DNA of 64,000 nt from Neostapfia colusana (Eukaryota; Streptophyta; Magnoliopsida; Poales; Poaceae). Position numbers and translations under genes: made by a program. Below, piece by piece: positions 40,670 through 51,373 of the stretch; within the stretch, counting starts at the first letter, position 1; each line of letters opens with the position of its first letter. The notes under the pieces were generated by a model that saw only the letters and a program-made list of their open reading frames with translations, did no database searches and had not been told where the DNA came from. The stretch covers positions 80,143,765 to 80,207,764 of the forward strand of contig JASWHV010000011.1 in NCBI GenBank assembly GCA_030760725.1. Direction: 5' to 3'.

Positions 40670-43600
40670 TGTGACACCCTCATCTCTGGTTTCTGCATGT
40701 ATTCATATTCCATGTAGAGAAAAACATTTTAAAAGAAGAGGGGACAGAGAAATCATGAAATAGAGAGCTGGTAAGAGCCGAATCCAGTTCACAGAAAGCG
40801 CCGAAGACAACTTACCGCGGCCGCTGGCCACGTGGCGTGTTCGGAGCTCGTCCCTGCGAAGTGGGCAGAGGTCCGCCGCTAAAATGGCTACGTGGCAGGT
40901 TCGGGGCTCATCTCCGCAAAAGGGGAGAGGTCCGACCCTGTGGGACACGTGTTGCCCTTGGATCTAGCCTCTGCGGAAGAAGCAAAGGCATTTTCCGCAG
41001 GACACATGTCACCTTCGGAGCTAGTCATCATGGAAATCATAGGACCAGTCACACGGGAAACGTGTCGATCTCGGAGCTCATCTCTGAGAGGTCCGGTTCT
41101 ATCGAACACGTGTCGCCACCGGAGTTTATCTCCCGGAGGTTCGACACTGTTGGACACATGTCGACCTTGGAGTACGTCTCTGAGGAAAGAAGGAACGACC
41201 GGCACTAACACATGGCGTGCACGGAGCTCATCTCCGAAGAAGAGGGAAGTCTTGCTCGCTTGACACGCGGCACCACCGAAGCTCGTCTCTGCGGAAAAGG
41301 AGATACCAGGCCCCGGAGGACACGTGGAGTTTCCGGAGCTCATCACCGCGGAGGTAACGAGTTCTGGAGCGGTTTTTACTCGTAAGAATACCGGTACGTA
41401 AAGGAAACCGACCTGAATTCCACAACGTTACCGCACCAAATCAACCAAAGATAAGTTGCAAGATTCAACGACAAATTGAATAGGACTCTTATTCGGGATA
41501 CAATCAGATTAGGACTCTTCTCTTCCCGATTATAATTAGAACCCAGAACCTCTAGCCGAAACCACAAACTTCTTTTCCAACTCCTGAGCCAACGACTTAG
41601 AGCATTAAGTCCCAACCCGCCGAGTAGACCATCACCGGAGTGCAGCAAAGAAGATCGTCGGAGAAAGCCCAATGATCTGAGGAGGACCTCAAGACTGAGA
41701 AGAACGTAAGGTAGGTCTCCAATACCACCTTACGACATCGTTGTGTTCTTTTTGCATCTGTTTGTTGATTTCTTTTGAACAGAAGCCTTCTCGTGGACAG
41801 ATCACTTAATGAACAGGTTGATCTAAAAGACAAGATCATCGCCACGTCCACCTTTGATCCGAATACCCCTGTTCATCATAAAATCTATGCAAGCCATACA
41901 AGAACACGTACGAACCGATCTAATAAACCTAATCATAGGATAGCATGCATATGCATCATCACATCTAGTTTTAGGTTTGTGCATGATATTGATTGCTTGT
42001 ATGCACATAATCCTACATAGCAGGACAAGATCAGGGAGCTGCCTACGACGAACTGCAGCAACAAGGTTTTGAGATCCAAGAACAACCGGAACCGCAAGAA
42101 CAAGGCAAGTGCTCCTTGACCATATTGATCCTATATTTTGGGTGAAACTGTTTTGTTTTGCGAAAAGGTGTGTGTGCTGAGTCAAACATGATGGGAAATC
42201 CTTTTATAGGAGTTTACTAGCTTTGGTTAAACCACCCTTGTCGCCAGGGAAGTTTATGAGTTGGGTATGGATTTTGTTTTATGCTTCGCTGAGTCCATGG
42301 GACTGGGAAGCGAGATAGATGTGTCTAGCTAACTGCACTCGTAATGATATGAGAAACTGATGATGTTAATGAACGTGGATCGGAGGGAGATCTAGGCAAG
42401 CATGGGTTTGTGATTGAGGTAGCATGAGATGGTGGTTTACTTGCCGTAGATCTAAGGACCGGTTCATGCATGCACATGCCAGGATAACAGTGCCACCACA
42501 AGGCCAAGTATGGGTGCGGCTTAGCTGAGTAATTAGGTAAGTTGCTAGAGTGTTATGGACTGTGGAAGGCGCGGGGAATGGGATTCGAGTGAGGACTGCC
42601 CTGGGAACTGCATGGCACAAGAGGGGGCCCGTGGGTGGGAGAATTGGAGATTCTAGCCTGCCGGTGAAACCTTAGTGAGTCCATACATCTAGTAACCCCT
42701 TTGTAAAGGATATTTTGTGATCTCTTGACCATACACCGACGGTTGTGTACTGGTATAATGGAGGTTCTGCAGTCGCCGACGGGTGACAAAATCACAAACT
42801 TGTGGGTAAAGAGGTCCGAACTCTGTAGAGTCTAAAACTATCATGATAGCCGAGCTTACGGTCACGAGCGCCTGGCTAAACTGCCATGATTAGTTGGGAT
42901 GGTTAATGGGATGGTTCTTGGTTATGTTTATTGTTTTTGGTTATGAGTTTGGTTTTGGGACTGTTGAGTCCGGGTGTCAAGATGGTTGCATGACTGTTGA
43001 GTCGTGACAATGAGATGGGTCTCGGTATGAGGCAAAGTTGTTTATGAGATGAGATGGTAGCGAATACGGAAAGGTATTCGTGAGATGGTAGCGAATACGA
43101 GGAGGTATTCGTGAGTAAGAATGAAGTTGGTTAATGTTCGGGTGGAACATTGAAAGTGATGAAGGTATGTTGGTAATTCAATGCATGCTGGGATTACATT
43201 CATCTAAAGTTAAGTTGCTGTTTTATCATGGTTTTATAAATCTGCTTTTCTGCAAATGAGCCTTTTTATACCTACCTTGTTATGAGCTACATATCATGTT
43301 TTTCCCGCACTTGCTGAGTACATCATTGTACTCAAACTTGCATTATTATTTCGTCATCAGCAGCAACAGAAGACTACTATGAAGACCAAGTGGAGCATTA
43401 AGGCGTGTGATCTATTCTCAACCTTGCCTGTGGAGGGAGTAGGGATAGAGCCACTTCTGCTTAGATTTGCTTCGCATTAGTCAAATCGCTTCCGCATTAG
43501 AATAAAGACTTCCGCTGCATAGAAATAAGACTTCCGCTGTGAACGTGAGTCCAAGACTCATGAGATATTGTAATAAACTCTGTTATTCGTGGTAATATAT

Positions 43601-43710
43601 AATCTGAATTCAGCTTGTGGAACATATGTGTATGTGTGATGAACATCCTGGGCACACATATGCATTAGTTCTCGGTTCTGTGGTTTTTCCACAGAATTGA
43701 GGGCGTCACA
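40670..43710 (+). repeat. Element B 3-prime LTR
   Basis: Same length as the 5-prime LTR. It holds the ACGTG array at 40825-41355. Its TATA region reads TATAATTAG (41531-41539), a change from TATAAATAG in the 5-prime copy. It ends GGGCGTCACA. Confidence 0.94.
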
Positions 43711-44390
43711 ATAAGGCATGTCCCAATGATCCATTACCCCTCCCTAGAATAGATCAAATAGTAGACTCTACATCAGGCTGTGATATGCTATGCTTCCTAG
43801 ACGCCTACTCGGGCTTTCATCAGATCCCTATGTCTAGAGAAGATGAAGAACACACTTTTTTCATCACAGTAGACGGCCTGTATTGTTATGTCTCTATGCC
43901 TTATGGTCTAAAGAATGCTCTTCCCACCTTTGTACGTGCTATGCACAAAACCTTTGGAGAGCTAATAAGAGACTTAGTCGAGGTGTATGTCGATGACATC
44001 GTTGTCAAAGTTAGGCAGAGCTCATCATTGTTAGATAAACTAGCCCTAGTCTTTGACAAACTGCACTCCACACGCACTAAATTGAACCCTGACAAGTGTA
44101 TGTTCGGCGTATCCTCTGGGAAGCTCCTAGGATTCCTGGTCTCACACCGAGGAATTAAGGCGAACTCAGAGAAGATCAAGGCCATTGACCTGATGCGGCC
44201 CCCCGCCCACATCAAAGATGTCCAGAAACTCACGAGTTGCCTAGCCGCGCTGAGTCGGTTTATACCGAGGCTAGCAGAGCGGGCGCTCCCCTTCTTTAAG
44301 CTCCTGCGCAAATCCGGTCCATTTGCTTGGACCGACGAAGCAGAAGAAGCTTTCCAGGAGTTGAAGCAGCTCCTGACGACCCTACCCATC
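43711..44390 (+). CDS. C1 reverse transcriptase, C-terminal part
   Basis: It continues the RT broken at 32659 (ACPNDPLPLPRIDQIV). FLDAYSGFHQIPM, MPYGLKNALPTFVRAM and catalytic YVDD at 43986-43997 are visible, then LGFLVSHRGIKANSEKI and the thumb/connection (LAALSRFIPRLAERALPFF). The frame is open here. In C2 the equivalent is itself split by C3. Confidence 0.92.
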
Positions 44391-45180
44391 ATGGTAGCCC
44401 TCGAGCCCGAAGAGCACTTGCTGCTCTACATCGCGGCAACAACTGATGTGGTGAGCATGGTTCTCGTTGCAGAGCGGCCGGACCCCTCGTCACCGCGGCC
44501 TGCTCCGGTAGCAGAAGGCAAGCATCAGGAGACCCCGGAGGCTCAAGACGACCTCCCGGAGCTCCAACACAACCTCCCGGAGGTCCAACGGGACCTCCCG
44601 GAGCTCCAAGACAACCTCCCGGAGGTCCATCGGGACCTCCCGGAGCTCCAGGATAAGCCCTCGGAGGCCCAAAGGAACCTCCCAGGAGAACAAGACGTCC
44701 TCCCGAGGGTCCAAGATGACCACCCGGAAGACCAGCGGGACCCCCCGGAGGTCCAAGACGGCCTAGAAGCCTTCGAGTCCCAGCTCCCGGAGGCTTCCCC
44801 GGACCCGTCTACCTCCTGTTGGCCTGAGCCAATGGAGGAGGATATCTCAGGCCCAGGGGGAGGGTCCGGACCATCCAGAGGCCTGTCTACTACATCAGCA
44901 AAGTCCTCCACGACGCCAAGACAAGGTACCTGGAGGTCCACAAGCTGCTGTATGCAGTACTTGTGGCATCCAGGAAGATTCGCCACTACTTTCAAGCCCA
45001 CCGGATCTCGGTGGTCACCTCCTACCTGCTTAAGGCCATTCTTCACAGCCCCAACGCGACCGGCAATGTCGCTTAATGGGTAGCGGAATTGGCGGAGTTT
45101 GAGCTGGACTTCCTTCCTCGCTATGCAGTCAAGAGCCAAGCACTGGCTGACTTCGTGGCCGAGTGGACGCCAGCAATGAC
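44391..45180 (+). pseudogene. C1 first RNase H domain with internal heptad-repeat insertion
   Basis: The domain starts LLLYIAATTDVVSMVLVAER. The catalytic Asp seen in element B (YCDAS) is absent here (YIAAT), as in the degenerate first RNase H of Tat elements. It is then interrupted by about 135 residues, mostly ten 7-residue repeats of LPEVQRD type. The RNase H fold resumes, in another frame, as RPVYYISKVLHDAKTRYLEV, then LLYAVLVASRKIRHYF, up to QALADFVAEWTP. A frameshift near 44850 and a TAA near 45074 break it. Confidence 0.85.
44552..44762 (+). repeat. 21-bp minisatellite, about ten units, coding for LPExQxD heptads
   Basis: Units begin CTCCCGGAGCTCC or CTCCCGGAGGTCC and repeat every 21 bases, keeping frame. 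Successive heptads read LPELQHN, LPEVQRD, LPELQDN, LPEVHRD, LPELQDK, PSEAQRN, LPGEQDV, LPRVQDD, HPEDQRD and PPEVQDG. The repeats decay toward the 3-prime side. Confidence 0.92.
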
Positions 45181-45199
45181 TAACCCAGGGGGCCACGAA

Positions 45200-45650
45200 G
45201 ACGGTGAACCAAAGCCCCGAGCTCCGGTCTTCACCGGGCCTCACTGGACGCTCTTCTTCGACGGCTCCTCGCGAAAGCAGGGGGCCGGTGCTGGCGTACT
45301 GCTTCTCATGCCATCGGGGGAGCAGTTTGGGTACATGGAGCATCTCAATTTCAAGGCAACCATTAACATGGCAGAGTATGAAGCACTCATCTTTGGCCTA
45401 AAGACAGCCCTGTCTCTGGGCGCTCGCCAGTTGTTGGCACAGGGCGACTCCCAGCTAGTCATCAAGCAAGTTAAGGGTGAATGCTCCTGCAATGACCCAC
45501 AACTAGTTGCTTATCTGCTTCACGTGCAGATTTTGGAGAAAGACTTCCTCGCCTTGGACATGCGCCATGTACCGCGCGCTGGCAATGCCGCGGTCGACGA
45601 CCTCTCAACGAAGGCCTCCACCGGAGCCCCTGTGCCCGAAAGAGTCTTCG
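45200..45650 (+). CDS. C1 second, archaeal-type RNase H (aRNH)
   Basis: The domain begins near HWTLFFDGSSRKQGAGAGVL and has NMAEYEALIFGLKTAL and LLAQGDSQLVIKQVKGE, giving the Asp, Glu, Asp catalytic set. It ends near VPRAGNAAVDDLSTKAS. A second RNase H between the first one and integrase is a marker of the Tat lineage (which includes Grande, RIRE2 and Ogre-type elements). It probably supplies the nuclease activity, since the first RNase H lacks its Asp. The frame is open from 45089. Confidence 0.9.
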
Positions 45651-45779
45651 AGAGGACGTTGCTGCGGCGCACAGCCCGGCCTACCGAGTCGGGCGAAGGG
45701 GGCTGGACCAGCACCTCGAAGCTGGCGGCCCTGCAGCCATGGACGCCGCCAAGGATCGTAAGCGTCACTGGGGACTCCG

Positions 45780-47061
45780 TGCAACCCAGCGCTCAAGATC
45801 CAGAAGCTCAAGTCAGACCCGATGCATGGATCATGGAGATCGGGGACTACTTGAAAGACAACATCCTCCCTGATGAACGTGCATCCGCTGAACGGATCAT
45901 GCGCATGGCTAAAAGATACGCGCTGGTAGAAGGGGATCTCTATCGGCGTGGCGCCAACCACGTCCTATTGCAGTGCATAACCAAGGGGAAGGCTGCGACT
46001 TGCTCGCTGAGATCCATGGAGGCGAATGTGGGAGTCACTCTTCCTCATGCACGCTTGTCGGTAAAGCCTTCCAGCATGGCTTCTACTGGCCGACAGCACT
46101 CTGGGATGCCGTCAAGCTGGTCGAGAGATGCAAGGCGTGCCAGTTCCATGCCAAGCAGATCCACACACCGACTCAGGCGGTTTAGATGATCACGCCCTCG
46201 TGGCCGTTCGCCGTATGGGGGTTGGACATCCTGGTACCATTCCCCAAAGCCGTCGGGGGATTCCGGTACCTTTACGTCGCCATCGACAAGTTCACCAAGT
46301 GGCCGGAAGCTACACCCATCGTTACCATCAACAAGCAATCCGTAGTAAAGTTCATCAAGTCGATTGTCTGCCGGTTCGGGGTCCTGAACAGAATCATCAC
46401 CGATAACGGGACCCAGTTCACCAGCGCAGCGTTCCAAGACCACTGCGAAGTCCTCGGAATCCAGGTGTGCTATGCCTCTGTTGCTCACCCAAAGAGCAAT
46501 GGGCAGGTCGAGAGGGCCAATGCCGAGATCCTTCGGGGCCTCAAGACTCGCACCTATGCCGGCTTGAAGAAACATGGCGCCAAGTGGGTGGACGAGCTTC
46601 CGAGCACACTGTGGGCTAACCGGATATCCCAAAGTCGGGCCACCGGAGAGACACCCTTCTTCATGGTATACGGGGCCGAAGCTGTGCTTCCCCCAGAGAT
46701 CACCATGGGGTCTCTCCGTGTCCGAGCCTACGACGAAGCCACGCAGGACAACCTCCGCTGTAAAGACATCAACCTTGTCGAGGAGGCTCGATTACACGCA
46801 GCGCTCCGCAACGCACAGTACCGGCAAACGCTCCGGCGCTACCACCAAAGGTCCGTGCGTGCCCGGAAGCTGCAAGAAGGTGACCTGGTGCTACGGCGCA
46901 TACATTCTCTCGAAGGGACTGACAATCTCTCCCTCAGTTGGGAAGGTCCCTTCCGAGTCACGAAAGTTTGCCGCCCCGGGTGCGTACGCCTTTCCACCGA
47001 GGATGGGGATCCGCTCCCGAACCCTTGGAACATAGAACACCTCCGTAAGTTCTATCCTTAG
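45780..47061 (+). pseudogene. C1 integrase
   Basis: The N-terminal part has DNILPDERASAERIM and the LVEGDLYRRG block. A missing G near 45985 shifts frame before the HHCC finger (HGGECGSHSSSCTLVGK and CKACQFHAKQIH). A TAG at 46183-46185 replaces CAG of C2. From 46186 the core is open: WGLDILVPFPKAVGG, ITDNGTQFTSAAF and HPKSNGQVERANAE provide D, D, E. MVYGAEAVLPPEI and the C-terminal ending NIEHLRKFYP follow, with no chromodomain. It is decayed but recognisable throughout. Confidence 0.9.
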
Positions 47062-48313
47062 AGCAATAGTAGGACAATACTTTTTCTTTCTGTAATAGAT
47101 TCCATAGGGTCCAGGAACAGCGCTCGGAGCAGCTAAGCCTCAGGGGACGGTCCAGGACTACGTTCAGCTTGGCCTGGTTCCGACCCTAAGCGCGTAGAGT
47201 CTTGCTTCCCTTCTTAATGGGGTGGGTCGTTGCCTCCATGTTTAGCCTACCTTCCTCCTATGGATATTTATATGGAAAGAAACCTATCCCGCTTTGCTCT
47301 TACCCTTGTGCTCATTTAATACACATTAATTTTTATGACCGCACTTTCTGTGTATGCTCACCATACACTCAACTCTCTTTTCCCATTCTCATCTCTAGTC
47401 GGCATTTGCTATCCTACCGAAGACAGTCGTGCTTGAGCTACCAGTCAATGGCCAGGGGGCCTCTCGGGCCTCCCCCAGTCAGGTGTTGCGATGCCAGTTG
47501 GTCCAGTACTAAGGGCCGGATGGTCGTACCCTGACCTCAGAGGGAGCCGGGCCACTGGCGCTGGGCGCACTGAATTGCCCAAGCCCCGTATACCGGATCA
47601 GGACTGTAAGCCAAATAAGACTATGAGATAGGGAAGGGGAGCCCCAAGGAGAATTACGGTTCCCTTACTTGTGTGCAGGACCTCCCGGCCTTAGCTCGCC
47701 CGCAGGAGTATGGTAGGTGTGCCCAATCCATTGGCCACACCTACCAGGGGGCCACTACGGGGACCGCACAAGGAAAGACCGGAGCTCCAACGCAAGTCCG
47801 GAAGATCCGGACCTCGCTCCCTCCGCAGGGGCGGGTTCCGAAGGCCCCACGTGTCCGGCGGGGCCGGAGCTCCCCTCTCCTCAGAGGGTAGCTCCGGGCC
47901 CGCCACATGGCTGGCAGAGCCGGGCCTCGCCCCCTCCGCAGGGGTGAGCTCCGAAGGCTCCACGTGTCCTGCGGGGTTGGATTTCCCTCTCCTCAGAAGA
48001 GAGCTCCGGGCTCGCCACGTGGCCGGCAGATCTGGACCTCCCAGTCCTCACGGGGCGAGCTCCGAAGACCCCATGGGTCCTTAACACAATAAGGACCCAA
48101 GGAAGGTGTCTGTGCAAGACTTCAAGATTGGTGAAGACCTCTGAGGTCCTTGCGGAGCTAAGGACTCGGCCAGGCCAAGCCAAGAAGAAGATAAGCACGG
48201 ACACAAGAAACAAAGAGCCTGTTCATTCATCAAAAGCTCCACGAGCTGGGCTACAGACTCAACAAAAGCAAAAAAGAAGAGATACAGGGCCTTCTGGCCG
48301 CAGGGGCGACATC
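47062..48313 (+). other. C1 region between pol and antisense ORF
   Basis: No gene is seen. Contents: a T-rich segment near 47230-47400; a 34-nt near-perfect palindrome at 47712-47745; and an LTR-like repeat block at 47830-48075 with two full units of the GCTCCGAAGG..CCACGTGTCC type. The final part (48080-48313) would be the 3-prime untranslated region of the minus-strand ORF. A related version of the first part is found inverted in C3 at about 56570-56800. Confidence 0.75.
47712..47745. repeat. 34-nt near-perfect palindrome
   Basis: GGTAGGTGTGCCCAAT, then CC, then ATTGGCCACACCTACC: a 16-bp stem with one mismatch and a 2-nt loop. Confidence 0.9.
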
Positions 48314-50305
48314 CTAAGAGTCCTCGGACTCCCGCTGGAACCTAGAGGCCACGAGGGCGGCCATGTCCCCGACTTCGGCCCTGGTAGCTTCCTCCCGCTC
48401 GGTGACGGGGCCTAGTCTCACCGGCTCTAGAGAGATGGAAAGGTCTTGACTCCGGAAGCACACCAGCACGTGCGTAGCGACCTCCTTCGCCAGGCCCTGT
48501 CCCTCCGCCTCAAGCTCGTCGGTGATCACAGCTTCGAGCCTGTCCAGCTTGGCGCCGTTGGACTCAAGCGACGGGATCGCCTCAGCCACCTCCTGCGTCG
48601 GAGCCTCTGTCCTCACTGGGCTAAAACCAAGGGGAACCAGGGCGGACCCCGCCTCACCGACAAAGCTCCAGACCGCTCGGGCCTCGACAGACCGCGAAGC
48701 CTGGAGCTTCTCCACCTCTTGGCGGGCCACCAGCTCACGATCCAGCGCCGCCTGGCGCTCCAAGGAGTTCTGCTCCCCCCTCGCGGCAACAGCCGACTCC
48801 CGAAGCCCCAGCTCCTCGACCCGGGCCTTCAGCTTGCCCTCGCTGGCCTCCAGCCATGCGGCGAGCTTCTTCTCCTCGGCCACCACATCACGCACTCGAT
48901 CTGCGACGGCACACTCACGACGCGCCACCTGCAACCGCAGCTCCTCCACGGCAGTGGAGCGCGCCTCGGCCCTAGAGTGAGATTTGCGGGTCTCTTGGCG
49001 GAGCCGCCGGGTCTCGGAGCCAAGGCGGTCGACGGCCCTCTTCTGAGCGTCGAGCATCACCTCCATGGCATCAAGCCTCGACTACCTCGAGTCGATATCT
49101 GCCCGAGCCTCCTGAGTCCGCTGCTTTAGGAGATGCCCCCAGCCGAGGAGGCGGTCCCTCTCTCCAGCCAGCACCTCCCGCTCTCGCTCTAGGGCAGCCT
49201 GGACCTGCCGAACGCCAGCCTGGGCAAGCCCCAAGGCATCCGCTAGGGGCAGCGGGGCGGCGGAAGCCGAAGCCGCGCCCCCGACCTCCTCCATCACGCC
49301 CTTGACCAGTGTAGACGCCGGTGCCTCGGCAACCGAAGTGAGGTGCCAATCTGGGGAAGCCGGAGGGCCAACAGCTGCACCCGCAGCTGCCCCTCCAGCC
49401 TCAGCACCGGAAGGTCGGGCGTCGCCTGCCGGCTTCGCCGAGCCCTCGACAGTTGCCGGCTTCCGAATTGGCGAAGGGGGACGAGCGGGTGCTGCCGCCG
49501 CCGCGGGGGACGGTCCTGCCGACTTGGGGGCCGTCGGAGCCGCCACAGCTCCAGGACGCTGCGGCGCAGAACCTCCGCTAGCCGGAGATGGCCGGGGAAT
49601 AGACTTGCCCCTGGTAGCCGATGAGTCCCTGCCGACATAAGAAGCTCTCAGGCTAAGAAAGGAGAAAAGAACGCTAGTTCTAAAATCCGGAAAGAGCAAC
49701 ACTTACCAAGGGACATGAGCGCTCCAACGGGCATGGAGCCCCAGCTTCCGAGCCAGGACAGAACCACCGGAGCCTGCCGCCGGCGCCTGCGCCGCGGGTA
49801 CCCAGGCTGGCGGAGTGGGAGGCAGAGTAGTAGGGTCCCCGTAGGTGGTGCCCCTAGCACTGCTCGCCGATCTGGCTCCTGAGGCCCGGGGCACCTGCGC
49901 CCCCGAATGAGTCCCAGCGCTGCTCCTTCCGGCGACGCTACTTGCCAAGCCTGCAGCCAGGATGCTCACTGGCTGTGGCGCCTGAGCCCTCGGCTCACCC
50001 CCGAGCATCGCCCCACCGGCGTCCCTCCTTGAAGCTCCTCCGCCTGAAGAAGGAAGGCGGAACGCCCGGAGCTCCTCGGACCGCCGCTGTCCGAGAGGAG
50101 CCCCGCCGGAGCTGGAGACCCGAGGTCTCTTTGAGTCGCCGCCCGATGAACCAGTGCCTTCGGGAGATGGGCGCAAGGGTACTCCGACCCCCTGACTCGG
50201 CGCAAACGACGCTGTCGGTACCTGCGATATGGGGTACCTCGGTGCACAGGGGAAAATGCCCAAGGAACTTGCCCTTCTCCGCAGGGAGAGCTCCGAGGGC
50301 GCCAC
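48314..50305 (-). pseudogene. Antisense coiled-coil ORF of C1 (additional ORF), one stop, candidate intron
   Basis: It lies on the strand opposite to gag-pol, between integrase and the next LTR. The open frame runs from inside that LTR (50305, no ATG there; first ATG at 50008-50006) through an Ala, Pro and Ser rich region. It crosses a candidate intron at 49706-49653 and continues in frame to a TAG at 49084-49082, then stays open in the same frame to the stop at 48314. The last 300 residues are rich in Glu, Arg, Leu and Ala with heptad-like spacing (LRQETRKSHSRAEAR, AWLEASEGKLKARVEEL and RQAALDRELVARQEVEKL), a long coiled coil. Additional antisense ORFs are known in Tat-lineage elements such as Grande. 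Function unknown. Codon-frame continuity over about 2 kb argues for a once real protein. Confidence 0.72.
49653..49706 (-). other. Candidate intron in the antisense ORF
   Basis: On the minus strand the donor CTTG/GTAAGTG and acceptor TTTCTTAG/CC flank 54 nt that are T-rich near the acceptor. Removing them joins the two open frames in phase. 54 nt is short for a plant intron. Confidence 0.5.
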
Positions 50306-51323
50306 GCGTCCGGCAGGGCCGGACCTCCCTCTTCTCAGAGGAGAGCTCCGGGCTCGCCACGTGGCCTGCAGAAGCCAGACCTCCCCCCTCCACGGGAGAG
50401 AGGTCCGAAGGCGCCACGTGCCCAGCGGGGCCGGACCTCCCTTTCCTCAGAGGAGAGCTCCGGGCCTGCCACGTGGCCGACAGAAGCCAGACCTCCCCCT
50501 CCGGAGGAGAGGTCCGAAGGCTCCACGTGCCCCTCGGGGCCAGACCCCCTCTCCTCTGAGGAGGGCTCCGGACCCGCCACGTGTCCAGCAGAAGAGCGCT
50601 GCCTGCCCCTGAGCGGTAGGCAGCGGGCGTAAAGACGCCCCATACCTTGCCCGTACAAGGTATTCAAGGCCCGCGCCTTCCCAAGACGCGGAGAGGCCGA
50701 GCACGCCTCTATCAGGTGCCGTTGCACCCAGTCGCATCACAGACTGGCGCGCGGTGTCAGAGCCTGCCAGCCAATAAACGCAGCGACAAGACATCCCATG
50801 CCGCCTCCGCCGTCATCAACCACTACGACTAGCATGCGGCATGGGCAGGGCTGCAAGACAAAGACTCAGAAGCCTTCGCCAGAGACAACTACCGACATAA
50901 CTGCGGATACGATAGTCCACAGGCAATCTCCCCGGGACCACCTATCGGGTCCCGGGCCCCCCTTGTAAGCCACACGAGCCTTGGACTATAAAAGGCTCGG
51001 GTAGGCAACATTAGCAAGGGTTCGCACTCTAGCCATTCGTACCTAGGGTTCGCACTCCCGCAACTCATACGCTAGACTTCAGTCATCCCCAAGATCAGGA
51101 CTCCGGTTCTGAGCAACAAGCAATACAACAAGCTCCATAGCTCGCCGTGGACGTAGGGTTTTACGCTCCGGCGGCCTGAACCACGTAAAACTCACCGCGT
51201 CAAGCTCTTCCTAACTCGTCCATACGCTCAAGCTCTCCGCAAGCGACTAGCCCCACCGAAAAAAGAACCTCCGCGAGCTGCCCAGTGCAGGCCCGGGGGA
51301 AGTGTCGACCGCACACTTCGACA
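50213..51323 (+). repeat. Family C LTR shared between C1 and C2
   Basis: It starts TGTCGGTACC and ends CACTTCGACA, 1111 bp. ACGTG boxes about 55 bp apart lie at 50357-50580, and the promoter TATAAAAG at 50987-50994. A primer site follows directly, so it is the 5-prime LTR of C2. It also directly follows the 3-prime end of C1. It is clearly less similar to the split C1 LTR than paired LTRs of a young element would be. Confidence 0.92.
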
Positions 51324-51346
51324 TTTGGCGCGCCAGGTAGGCGGCT
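51324..51346 (+). promoter_or_regulatory. C2 probable primer binding site
   Basis: TTTGGCGCGCCAGGTAGGCG follows the LTR end, as at 29768. Confidence 0.75.
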
Positions 51347-51373
51347 TTTCCCTTGCGCGACGAGTTTCCGCCG

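Larger units (their letters stand above)
32665..43710 (+). mobile_element. Element B: complete Tekay/Del-type chromovirus, degenerate
   Basis: LTRs at 32665-35705 and 40670-43710 are both 3041 bp and closely similar. A 5-bp duplication, ATAAG, lies at 32660-32664 and 43711-43715, and it rejoins the C1 RT reading frame exactly. Order: LTR, Met-tRNA primer site, gag, protease, RT, RNase H, integrase, chromodomain, polypurine tract, LTR. Long LTRs, initiator Met primer and a C-terminal chromodomain indicate the Tekay/Del chromovirus lineage. Gag and pol hold several stops and frameshifts. Confidence 0.96.

Noticed and set aside
44490..45343. Minus-strand ORF of 266 codons opposite the heptad repeats
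   Set aside because: It is the antisense shadow of the 21-bp minisatellite and RNase H coding sequence; Ser, Arg and Trp rich repeats mirror the plus-strand heptads.
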